A program made the translations under genes and the position numbers. A DNA stretch of 64,000 nucleotides from JACDBZ01 sp038233215. GTDB taxonomy: Bacteria; Chloroflexota; Limnocylindria; QHBO01. The stretch covers positions 1 to 64,000 of the forward strand of contig JBBSML010000013.1 in the NCBI GenBank assembly GCA_038233215.1, in the 5' to 3' direction. Numbering within the stretch: position 1 is the stretch's first letter; every line of letters begins with the position of its first letter. Of the stretch, positions 1 through 6,817 are shown in pieces. The notes under the pieces are model-generated. The model made no database searches. It saw only the letters and a list, made by a program, of their open reading frames with translations, and had not been told where the DNA came from.

Positions 1-79
1 GGAGGCTGAGGACGGCCAGCGTGATGCCGAGCGCGAGCATGAGCAGGATCAGCAGGTCCCGACCGACCAGAAGCTCCAT
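1..79 (-). CDS. N-terminus of a small membrane protein, cut by the window edge
   Basis: The reverse strand opens with ATG and encodes about 26 residues before the window ends. They begin MELLVGRDLL and then form a leucine/isoleucine-rich stretch consistent with one membrane helix. A GAGGAG ribosome-binding site lies about 10 nt upstream, which supports the start. The rest of the gene is outside the window, so neither family nor length can be judged. It could be a small single-pass protein or the first helix of a larger membrane protein. Confidence 0.45.
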   Translation of the reverse strand, partial: MELLVGRDLLILLMLALGITLAVLSL

Positions 80-433
80 CGTGCGCAGTCTCCTCGGGCA
101 CAGTGGCGGCCGGACTGCGGGGCACGAGCCGGATGGTGACTATGCGCACCGCGTCAAGCAGGCAAGCAGTTGGGACGACGACCGGACATGGGACGCGATG
201 CCCAAGCTTGGTTTGCACGAATGCGAGAGTTCTCGACCCGGTCGCTACGCTACAGGTGGCCGGCTCCCCGTTCCCCCCGAGGAGCCGGCCACCTGCTTCC
301 CCCGTTTATGTGCCATTGGCACACCGGGGCCAATGCATTTGACGTGCCCGTGCCTCCACGACATGCAGGAGCGCCCCGCTTTCGGTGCACAACTTCGTGG
401 ATAAGAGGCTAGCGGTGCCCGTGTGCACCGGGC
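80..433. other. Gene-poor stretch at the left edge
   Basis: No convincing gene is visible on either strand. The open frames present lack family motifs and a ribosome-binding site. The one clear structure is the long inverted repeat described separately. Confidence 0.5.
253..295. terminator. 15-bp perfect inverted repeat, hairpin
   Basis: CAGGTGGCCGGCTCC is followed by a 13-nt C-rich spacer and then its exact reverse complement. This would make a very stable GC hairpin. No T-tract follows on either side, so it may be a factor-dependent or bidirectional terminator, or a recombination or protein-binding site. It lies between two outward-facing small genes. Confidence 0.5.
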
Positions 434-439
434 TAGGGT
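434..439 (+). promoter_or_regulatory. -10-like hexamer TAGGGT before the zinc-ribbon gene
   Basis: TAGGGT sits 6 nt before the ATG at 446. That is the spacing expected if transcription starts at or near the A of ATG. The same arrangement recurs before several other genes in this window. No good -35 box is visible. Confidence 0.35.
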
Positions 440-445
440 TCCGCC

Positions 446-628
446 ATGAGCTGGGGGTCACCAGGCGAGCCCGCTTCAACGCAGGACATCACCTGTTGCT
501 ACTGCGGACGGCGCGCGCCTCGGGACGGGCGGTTGTTTGTGCGGATTGGGTGGCAGGTCAGGTACGACTACCCGATCCGATACCGCTGTCCGCGCTGCCG
601 ACGGCGCCAAGAGCCCGAGGCGGCATAG
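446..628 (+). CDS. Small zinc-ribbon-like protein
   Basis: A 60-residue basic protein with two cysteine pairs, CCYC near residue 17 and CPRC near residue 51. They are separated by a strand-rich middle, the usual layout of a small zinc ribbon. The rest is arginine-rich, which would suit nucleic-acid binding or a partner role. A -10-like hexamer 6 nt before the ATG suggests a leaderless mRNA and supports this start. I do not recognise a named family. The gene is short and sits in a low-density region, so a chance reading frame cannot be fully excluded. Confidence 0.5.
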   Translation: MSWGSPGEPASTQDITCCYCGRRAPRDGRLFVRIGWQVRYDYPIRYRCPRCRRRQEPEAA

Positions 629-639
629 CGCCAGTCCTC

Positions 640-795
640 TCATCGCGCGACTCTCGCCACCCTGCGCCACCAGCGTTCGAGTTTTTGGCCGCTCAACGCA
701 CTCAGCCGCTTGAGCTCGGCTGTGAGTTGAAGCAGCGCATCCTCCGGTGACTTGCCCTTGCCGGAAACCCTGGCACCGCTCGGGCCGACCGCCAC
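640..795 (-). CDS. Possible 51-residue protein after the HIT gene
   Basis: A GTG-started frame lies about 10 nt downstream of the HIT-family stop codon on the same strand. It encodes a basic, helix-prone peptide including SPEDALLQLTAELKRLSAL and a tryptophan pair. The composition looks protein-like rather than random, but no family is recognised and the ribosome-binding site is weak. It may be a co-transcribed small gene or a spurious frame. Confidence 0.28.
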   Translation of the reverse strand: MAVGPSGARVSGKGKSPEDALLQLTAELKRLSALSGQKLERWWRRVARVAR

Positions 796-805
796 TCGCC
801 CAGCC

Positions 806-1228
806 CTAGTGAATCCGCAGCTGCTGCGCGACCGCTGCGATCTCCGCTGGATCGCCCGGACTCTCAATCCAAGGGTCGCGGACACTGTCACCGTGATGGC
901 GCGGGATGAGATGCACATGAAGGTGAAATACCGACTGTCCCGCTGCCTCGCCGTTGGCCACGACCAAGTTCAGACCAGCCGGTTCGAGGACGGTCATGAT
1001 CCGACGCGCCACCGTATGGGCTGCCGCCATGAGGGGTGCCACCAGCGACTCCTCGGCCGACCACCAATCTGGTACGTGCAGCCGCGGCATGACCAGGACA
1101 TGGCCCGGGTTGACCGGTGCGATGGTCATGATCGCGAGCGTTGTCGCGTCGCTATCCACCACCTCGGCCGGCAAGCGACCGGCCACGATCCCGCAAAACA
1201 CGCACGGCGCATTCACCACGCGCGACAT
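806..1228 (-). CDS. HIT-family nucleotide hydrolase/transferase
   Basis: This 140-residue protein is the usual size for a single-domain HIT protein. The signature HLHVHLIPR lies near residues 102-110; the histidine triad carries the nucleophile that attacks nucleoside phosphates. An N-terminal CVFC motif, typical of the metal-binding start of many bacterial HIT proteins, is at residues 9-12. Members hydrolyse dinucleoside polyphosphates, AMP-lysine or nucleoside phosphoramidates in the cytoplasm, and the substrate cannot be assigned here. The 5' end abuts an IS1-type relic, so its original promoter may have been altered. Confidence 0.88.
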   Translation of the reverse strand: MSRVVNAPCVFCGIVAGRLPAEVVDSDATTLAIMTIAPVNPGHVLVMPRLHVPDWWSAEESLVAPLMAAAHTVARRIMTVLEPAGLNLVVANGEAAGQSVFHLHVHLIPRHHGDSVRDPWIESPGDPAEIAAVAQQLRIH

Positions 1229-1239
1229 GCTACCGCGTG

Positions 1240-1606
1240 AGGCGCGAGTGCGGCGAGGCGAAGGAAGTCCATCAGGCCGCCCGCATGTACAGCCCGAACA
1301 AGATCACCAGTCAGGACGTTCGCGTCATCAGCGGCAACCCTGACCCGGCGCACATCTCGACCAGCCAAGTGGTGCGCCACAACCTCAGCATGCGGATGGG
1401 CATGCGCCGCTTCACCCGTCTGACCAATGCCTTCTCAATGAAGGTCGAGAACCACATGCGGCGGCGTGTCGCTCAACGTGATGTCGATGAACTTCGGGCG
1501 ACCGCACAAGAGCCTCGCGATACGCACCCACGGACCCCGGCAATTGCGGCGAGCCGTGGCGGATCACAACTGGACCTGCGAGGAGATCGCCGCGCTGCTG
1601 ACTAGT
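1240..1606 (+). pseudogene. IS1-type transposase relic, frameshifted
   Basis: One frame from about 1285 reads like the C-terminal half of an IS1-family DDE transposase, including SPNKI, SGNPDPAHIST and the hallmark NLSMRMGMRRFTRLTNAFS. At about 1456 the homology jumps by one base into the next frame, which continues with SMNFGRPHKSL and a tail resembling VADHNWTCEEIAALL. The N-terminal zinc-ribbon/HTH half is missing and no terminal inverted repeats are evident, so the copy is dead. It marks this region as one that has hosted mobile DNA. The family call rests on motif memory. Confidence 0.75.
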
Positions 1607-1609
1607 TGG

Positions 1610-1615
1610 TACTGT
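1610..1615 (+). promoter_or_regulatory. -10-like hexamer TACTGT before the SnoaL-like gene
   Basis: The hexamer lies 7 nt before the ATG at 1623, consistent with leaderless initiation. It sits at the very end of the transposase relic, so the promoter may derive from the relic. No clear -35 box is seen. Confidence 0.3.
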
Positions 1616-1622
1616 CGTAGGC

Positions 1623-2006
1623 ATGAGCGCCCTTGAAACGCCTGCGAAACGTGCTTTGGCCCGAATGATCCGCATGCTCAACACTGGGGATATGGCTCTA
1701 CTGCCGGATACCGTCTCCGAGGCGTACTGCGATCACCAAGGTCTCCGGGGCGTTGAGGTGCGCGGACGTGCTGGTTTCGCGAGCGTCGTAGAGGCCGCGC
1801 GCCAGCTTCGCAATCTGGAGATTCACATCGAGGACATGTTCGCCGAGGGCGACCGAGCTGTGGCACGAATTCACTGGCGACATACCCTGGCCGATGGAAC
1901 GACCCTTGAGCGCGAGACGATGGATATCGTTCGCGAGGTCGATGGTCTCGCCGTGGAACACTGGGGCGCTCAGCTCTGGACCCGAGAGGTGCGGTCCTCA
2001 AACTGA
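1623..2006 (+). CDS. SnoaL-like / NTF2-fold ester-cyclase family protein
   Basis: A 127-residue protein with the pattern of the SnoaL-like branch of the NTF2 fold. An N-terminal helix leads to a tyrosine/aspartate/histidine stretch (YCDHQGLRGVEVRGRAG). Then come helix-strand-strand segments with IHIEDMFAEGDRAVARIHW and a closing strand with EHWGAQLW. Such cone-shaped proteins act on small hydrophobic substrates or have no known activity. It has no operon partner and lies between the IS1 relic and a comM-type repeat, consistent with accessory DNA. The fold is fairly clear; the function is unknown. Confidence 0.75.
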   Translation: MSALETPAKRALARMIRMLNTGDMALLPDTVSEAYCDHQGLRGVEVRGRAGFASVVEAARQLRNLEIHIEDMFAEGDRAVARIHWRHTLADGTTLERETMDIVREVDGLAVEHWGAQLWTREVRSSN

Positions 2007-2041
2007 TGCACTACCACTTAGTGGGATGACTTGACAACAGA

Positions 2042-2123
2042 GCAAGCGGCGATGGAAGGCCCAGCCCAGTTCGAGGCTCGGCTCTAGCGCCATAACGCAA
2101 GGTTCGCCCCCGCGGCCATCACC
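2042..2123 (+). repeat. Copy D of the dispersed ssb-scar/TTCGCCCC repeat
   Basis: It starts with GCAAGCGGCGATGGAAG, which matches GCAAGCGGCACTGGAAG in the copy next to comM and reads KR(R/H)WK, a segment of SSB proteins. About 40 nt later follow TCTAGCGCCAT and TTCGCCCCCGCGGCC. The second half aligns without gaps to the copy at 17142-17182 at roughly three-quarters identity. Apart from this copy, the gap between the SnoaL-like gene and the exporter holds nothing I can name. Confidence 0.6.
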
Positions 2124-2252
2124 ATGCCCGACTGGGAGTGAGCACCTGACTTCGGACTATCCCGGCCGATGCGCTGTGGCACCGAGCGTGGATGGGCGAG
2201 CGTAAGGGGCCGAGTTATCTGCTGTCATCATCGGGGCTAGCTTCGTGGTCAG

Positions 2253-3083
2253 TCAGGCGCCGGCCGTAATCAACGCTATCCCGAGCAATGCTGCCCCTGC
2301 TCCTAAGCGCCCGCTCCACGGAAGGCGTTCGCCCAACACGATACGAGCCAGGGCGATAGTGCTCAGCGGGTAGAGCCCGGCGAGCGCGGCCACCGCGATG
2401 ATGTGAACTTCGCCGACAGCGAACACGATAAGGATCGTCCCCGCTGTATCGAGCAGTCCGGCTGCTATCGCGAGCCGCCAGTTTATTCCGACGTGTGCCC
2501 ACGCGCCGCTTGCAGAGGCGCCCAGCAGCATCGTGATGGCGCCTACCGTCCGTGCGCTGGCGACGGCCCACGCAGCGCCGGCCATCGCTCCCTGTTCGAT
2601 GAGGACGAACCACGTTCCCAGCAGAATGGCAGCGGCGATCGAGGGAACGAGCCCGGATCGCGGGCCGATCGGGCCGAACCCGTACACGATCGCTCCCGCG
2701 GTCACCGCGCAGGCAATGCCGAGCATTTGAACAGTCGACGGCAACGATTGCTGCATGAGTAGCGAGCCGAAAAGCGGCACCGTGACTGACCCGACGGCCG
2801 TGAGTGGCGCAACGGCGCCCATCCACCCGACAGCGAGTGCCCTGTACAGGGCTGCAACCCCAATTGAACCGGCGAGTCCGGCCGCCGCGCCATACCCCAG
2901 CGCGGTGAGCGACGGCCGCTCGCCAGCGATCAAGACGAGCGGGACGAGCAACATTAGCCCGGCCGTCTGTCCGATTGCTGCGATAGCGAGGCCGCCGCCG
3001 CGGCGCGTGGCCAATCCACCGACGAAGTCGCCACTGCCGAGCATGGCTGAGGCTCCGACGCCGGCCATGATTTCAAGGGTCAC
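2253..3083 (-). CDS. EamA/DMT-family transporter
   Basis: A 276-residue, almost wholly hydrophobic protein whose two similar halves each contain about five membrane helices, the usual layout of EamA (drug/metabolite transporter) proteins. A glycine-rich first helix (GVGASAMLGSGDFVGG) and the RALAVGWMGAVAPLTAVG stretch are typical. Family members export amino acids, amines or other metabolites across the cytoplasmic membrane. It is the last gene of the leftward amine/amide cluster, where it could export an excess amine or product. The start is GTG; an in-frame ATG five codons later is possible. Confidence 0.85.
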   Translation of the reverse strand: MTLEIMAGVGASAMLGSGDFVGGLATRRGGGLAIAAIGQTAGLMLLVPLVLIAGERPSLTALGYGAAAGLAGSIGVAALYRALAVGWMGAVAPLTAVGSVTVPLFGSLLMQQSLPSTVQMLGIACAVTAGAIVYGFGPIGPRSGLVPSIAAAILLGTWFVLIEQGAMAGAAWAVASARTVGAITMLLGASASGAWAHVGINWRLAIAAGLLDTAGTILIVFAVGEVHIIAVAALAGLYPLSTIALARIVLGERLPWSGRLGAGAALLGIALITAGA

Positions 3084-3098
3084 GCGGTGCTCTGTCGC

Positions 3099-3224
3099 TC
3101 ACGGATGCGGGAAGAACGTTCGGTCGGTTCCCTGTGCGAGCGCGCTCGCGGCCACTATGACTATGAGGAGGCCGATGACCAGCACCATGATGAGAAGGCG
3201 CTCGCGCCGCGGCGTGGGGATCAC
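3099..3224 (-). CDS. Small single-pass membrane protein
   Basis: A GTG-started frame of 41 residues fits between the nitrilase stop and the EamA start on the same strand. After a basic N-terminus (TPRRER) comes one strongly hydrophobic helix (LLIMVLVIGLLIVIVAASAL) and a short polar tail. The layout suggests an inner-membrane microprotein with the tail outside. It may assist the neighbouring transporter, but that is inference from position. It is short enough that a non-coding frame remains possible. Confidence 0.42.
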   Translation of the reverse strand: MIPTPRRERLLIMVLVIGLLIVIVAASALAQGTDRTFFPHP

Positions 3225-3240
3225 AGACGCGCTACGTGTG

Positions 3241-4095
3241 TCATGACTTGTCGAGCAGAGCCGAGTACGTATCCGGGCGGCGCGTGCGCAAGTAGCTCCC
3301 GAACCCGCCTGATCGGTGAATCTCAACGTCCGATAGTTGCGCGACCACTAGCCTAGGGCGGCCGTAGCCCGCCCAGGCAAGGCTTCCTGCGGGACCCGCT
3401 ATTCCGCTCCCGCCGAACAGGTCGAGGTCTTCGCGGCGGTCGATCGTATTGGCGAGAGCGACGTAGAGGTTGTTCTCGATCGCACGGCTCATCATGTTGG
3501 CTTTCTGTTGCGCACGGTACGGCTCCATGTCTGCAGAGGGGACGGCGATCAACTCCGCACCGCGGAGCGCAAGCAGACGTGTGACTTCTGGGTACTCGAT
3601 GTCCGCACAGATCGCGACGCCGACCGCGATGACGCGGCGATTGCTGCCCATCCTGATGTGAAAGACGGGATACGAGTCTCCCGCGGCGAAGACCTGGCGC
3701 TCGGCGCCAAACAGGTGCGTCTTGCGGTACACACCTATCAGTTGGCCATCGTCTTGAATCACGGCCGCCGAATTGAATGGCCGTGAGGGATCGGCAGGGT
3801 TGATCTCGATGAAGCCCACCACGACCGCGACTCCGTGACGAGTCGCAAGCGATCGTAGGGCAGACAACGTCGCCCCATCGGTCGCCTCCGCCGACGCAAG
3901 GTCATCGGGGTCGAGGCTATATCCCTGCAAAAAGCACTCGGGGAAGACGATCAAGTCGGCGCGTTTGTCGGCCGCCCGCCGAAGATAGCGGTTTGCCAAC
4001 GCGAGATTCGCCTGCGTCCGTCCTACCTGAGCACCTACCTGCGCGACGGCGACGCGCAGTCCATTGACCCGCGACTCTCGAATCGGATCATTCAT
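3241..4095 (-). CDS. Carbon-nitrogen hydrolase (nitrilase superfamily)
   Basis: A 284-residue cytoplasmic enzyme carrying the nitrilase-superfamily triad: Glu53 in FPECF, Lys125 in YRKTHLFG and Cys163 in AICADIEYPE. Such enzymes split amides, carbamoyl groups or nitriles through a cysteine thioester. In an agmatine/polyamine setting, candidates include an N-carbamoylputrescine-type amidase or an omega-amidase, but specificity cannot be read from sequence. The ATG overlaps the upstream stop codon (ATGAATGA), so translation is probably coupled. It is one of two such enzymes in this operon and differs clearly from the other. Confidence 0.87.
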   Translation of the reverse strand: MNDPIRESRVNGLRVAVAQVGAQVGRTQANLALANRYLRRAADKRADLIVFPECFLQGYSLDPDDLASAEATDGATLSALRSLATRHGVAVVVGFIEINPADPSRPFNSAAVIQDDGQLIGVYRKTHLFGAERQVFAAGDSYPVFHIRMGSNRRVIAVGVAICADIEYPEVTRLLALRGAELIAVPSADMEPYRAQQKANMMSRAIENNLYVALANTIDRREDLDLFGGSGIAGPAGSLAWAGYGRPRLVVAQLSDVEIHRSGGFGSYLRTRRPDTYSALLDKS

Positions 4096-4867
4096 GGCCG
4101 ATCTCCTCGGGAAGCTCGTACCAGCTGACGCGATCGCCGACGGCCGAGCGGAGCTTCCAGCGGATCGACTTGGGCGCAGCATCAATAGCGGTGCGTAGGG
4201 CGCGGATTTGCGCCGCTAGGTCGAATCGCGGCGGATGGCCGGTTCGCAGGTCGTCGAGTGCCTGCCCACTCGTGACGAACTCACCCAGTGTGTCAAGATT
4301 TCGCGTGACCGTCCGCCACCACCCCCAGTCGCCCGACGTGTGCGCGATAACCACTGGGAGGCTGATTGCCCCAACGTCACCCTCGCCGAGTGGGAACTCT
4401 TGCAGCAAGATCAGCGCGTCAAGGATGTCCTTGCGGTTGATCTTGACAATCTGCAGCTTGGACAGCAGGAGCTCCGCGAGAGGCAGGGTCGGCGTGTTCA
4501 CGGCGAGCCGCTCGGCGAACTCGAAGGTGTGGCACATCTCAAGCCGATCGACCAGCACGTCGACCGGTCGGCCGTGAACCGGGTCGGTGAAGTAGAGCTG
4601 CTTATGACCGAAGGCTGCGTTGTAATGGCGGTCCGCGACATACCCCTCGCTTTCGAGCAGGCCGCTCAGCTGCTTCGTGTCGTGAGACCGCGTACTGAGA
4701 TCAATGTCGCGCCCGGCGCGGTTAATTCGCGCCGTCCAGCCAGGAACAAGCGCATGGACGGCTAGTCCTCCCATCAAGCGAACCTGGAGGTCGGCAGCCT
4801 CGGTCAGATCAATGATTCGGAGCGCCTCGGCGAGCGGGTCCTCGAGCGTCCCACCAGCTGACATCAT
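4088..4867 (-). CDS. Nucleotidyltransferase-fold protein of unknown role
   Basis: A 259-residue protein with hallmarks of a minimal nucleotidyltransferase domain: MGGLAVHAL near residue 31, followed by the acidic pair in GRDIDLST near residue 50 and a further aspartate in the PVDVLVDRLEM strand. The pattern resembles the AbiEii/DUF-type nucleotidyltransferases. A helical C-terminal part with two tryptophan-rich segments follows. It overlaps the downstream nitrilase and sits just after the agmatinase, so it belongs to the operon. It might be a substrate-modifying enzyme or a relic of a toxin-like transferase. An ATG-ATG pair at the start fits the spacing to the preceding gene. Confidence 0.65.
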   Translation of the reverse strand: MMSAGGTLEDPLAEALRIIDLTEAADLQVRLMGGLAVHALVPGWTARINRAGRDIDLSTRSHDTKQLSGLLESEGYVADRHYNAAFGHKQLYFTDPVHGRPVDVLVDRLEMCHTFEFAERLAVNTPTLPLAELLLSKLQIVKINRKDILDALILLQEFPLGEGDVGAISLPVVIAHTSGDWGWWRTVTRNLDTLGEFVTSGQALDDLRTGHPPRFDLAAQIRALRTAIDAAPKSIRWKLRSAVGDRVSWYELPEEIGHE

Positions 4868-4896
4868 GGCCTCACCCTTGCTTCCCCACGGCGCGA

Positions 4897-5916
4897 CTAT
4901 CCAACCTCCGGCACGTTCCCGCTGACGCGCTTCCCGCCGGTCGCCATCCCGCCGAGGACATGGAGGATCATATAGCCGGCAAGTCTGAGCGAAATCATCG
5001 CCGGCTGATCGTACGCCGGGATGAGTTCGACGATGTCGATGGCGACCGGCTTCCGAGCACCGACCAGCTCGCACGCGCGCAGCATCTCATGCGCGGTAAG
5101 CCCACCCGGTTCAGGAGCGTCGGTGCCCGGCATTGCAGAGGCATCAACCACATCGCTGTCGAAGCTGCAGTAGAAGGTTTCCGTTCCATCGGTGACGCGA
5201 TCGAGAGCCTCCGTGACGACCGGCCCGATCCCACGATCCTCAATTTCGTTCATGCGGTAGATCCGGATGCCGTGCTTTTGGGCGAATGCCCACTGCTCGG
5301 GAGGGTTCAGCGCTCCACGAGCGCCGACGATCGCAACGTTTTTCGGGTCGACGTTGTCGAGCTCGATCATCCTCGCCACGTGCGACCAATTCGTGAACGG
5401 CTCCCCTGCGAAATTGGGCTGACAGTCAATATGGGCATCGAAGTGGATGTAGCCGAAGCGGCCGCTCACCTGCTTTGAGATCGCGGCACCGATCGGTATC
5501 GGGATGGAGTGATCGCCACCGATGCAGACCGGCAATGCCCCAGCTGTCAGAATCTCCGTCACGTATCGTTCGATGTACGACCGCGAACGCGCGGCATTGG
5601 CCGGGATCATCGGGACGTCGCCAGCATCCACGAGGCGAAACTCGTCGAACACGTTGATGTCGAAGTCGCCGAGGTATGGCAAATACATTTCGGAGATGTA
5701 GCGCAATGCGCGCGGGGCGTGGCTCGAGCCGGAACGGTACACCGTCGCTTGGTCATATGGCACTCCGAGGAACGCGACCTTAGCGCCCCGCTCCCTCAGG
5801 ACGTCAGCTCGGCACTCGACCCACGGGGCCCCCATGAATGACGGGAGCGTCGATTGCGGCAACCCCGGTCCTTCCCACCCTTCGGGTCCTAGTGCATATG
5901 GCTTCGAGTCCGGCAT
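4897..5916 (-). CDS. Agmatinase/ureohydrolase-family enzyme
   Basis: A 339-residue enzyme with all the manganese-binding motifs of the arginase/agmatinase superfamily: GGDHS (residues 133-137), DAHID (160-164) and SFDSDVVDA (from residue 251). These hold a binuclear metal centre that hydrolyses guanidino groups, for example agmatine to putrescine plus urea. Length and motif spacing fit agmatinase or guanidinobutyrase-type enzymes better than short arginases. It lies between two nitrilase-family genes in a tightly packed leftward operon that also encodes an M24 hydrolase. The exact guanidino substrate is not determined. Confidence 0.88.
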   Translation of the reverse strand: MPDSKPYALGPEGWEGPGLPQSTLPSFMGAPWVECRADVLRERGAKVAFLGVPYDQATVYRSGSSHAPRALRYISEMYLPYLGDFDINVFDEFRLVDAGDVPMIPANAARSRSYIERYVTEILTAGALPVCIGGDHSIPIPIGAAISKQVSGRFGYIHFDAHIDCQPNFAGEPFTNWSHVARMIELDNVDPKNVAIVGARGALNPPEQWAFAQKHGIRIYRMNEIEDRGIGPVVTEALDRVTDGTETFYCSFDSDVVDASAMPGTDAPEPGGLTAHEMLRACELVGARKPVAIDIVELIPAYDQPAMISLRLAGYMILHVLGGMATGGKRVSGNVPEVG

Positions 5917-5964
5917 TGTTCACACTCCTTGGCTGCGATGGTCTTGTACACAGAACGCGACCCG

Positions 5965-6786
5965 CTATCGGAATGAATCGCGCTCGACTAGGCGGCCGTA
6001 CACTTCCGGGCGTCGCCGGTTCAGGTAGGACAGCGCCGGATTGCCGGCTGCCGAAAGGTCGACGTCGGCGATGAGAAGCTCTTCGCCGGACCCGGCCTGC
6101 GCTACAACCCGGCCACCTCGGTCAACGATGACGCTGCGCCCGAAGTAATTCCAGCCGTTCTCGGTGCCAACCCGATTGGCTACGACCACGGGCATGTCGT
6201 TCTCGAGGGCGCGCGTCGCGAAAACAACGTCCTGGTCTCGCTCATAGGGCGTCATGTTGGTGGTCGGAACAACGAGCATTTCAGCACCCGCCAGTCGTGT
6301 CATGCGCGGGATTTCAGGAAATTCGGCGTCATAGCAAATGGTCACACCGACACGCACCCCGCCGAATGCGGCGACCACTGTCGCGTCGCCGGGTGCCCAC
6401 CATCCCCGCTCGTCCTCGAACAGGTGAATCTTGCGGTAAACCGCCTGGGACCCGTCCGCGGCGAAGGCGAACACGGAATTCGCCGATGTGGAGTCGGTGT
6501 CGTTCTCGATGACATCCTTGGATCGCCCGGGGCCGCCCACGACCACGCCCATCTGCCGGGAAACGGCGGCGCGCTGTAGGGCGGGTTGGGCTGTGACGCG
6601 GACGGCCGTAACCAGCTCGGCTCGAAGATCGCGATCAGCAATCGTCCAGCCCGTTAGGCTCATTTCGGGCGCGACAAACAGGTCGGCGCCGGCCTGAGCG
6701 GCATCGTCGACGGCACCCAGAATTCTCGCGAGATTGGGCTCGAGAACGCCGAGGATCGGTGAGAACTGTAGGACGGCGACGCGCAT
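5965..6786 (-). CDS. Carbon-nitrogen hydrolase (nitrilase superfamily), second copy
   Basis: A 273-residue enzyme with the superfamily triad Glu41 (APEMSL), Lys119 (YRKIHLFE) and Cys151 (GVTICYDAEFPE). The spacing is that of aliphatic amidase or carbamoylase branches, and the sequence ends in the SYLNRRRPEVY motif common in this group. It is transcribed between the M24 hydrolase and the agmatinase. A role in releasing ammonia from an amide or carbamoyl intermediate of amine breakdown is plausible but unproven. It is only moderately similar to the other nitrilase of the cluster, so distinct substrates are likely. Confidence 0.88.
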   Translation of the reverse strand: MRVAVLQFSPILGVLEPNLARILGAVDDAAQAGADLFVAPEMSLTGWTIADRDLRAELVTAVRVTAQPALQRAAVSRQMGVVVGGPGRSKDVIENDTDSTSANSVFAFAADGSQAVYRKIHLFEDERGWWAPGDATVVAAFGGVRVGVTICYDAEFPEIPRMTRLAGAEMLVVPTTNMTPYERDQDVVFATRALENDMPVVVANRVGTENGWNYFGRSVIVDRGGRVVAQAGSGEELLIADVDLSAAGNPALSYLNRRRPEVYGRLVERDSFR

Positions 6787-6817
6787 ACCAGTTACTCCGT
6801 GCCCGCAACGCGTGTCG

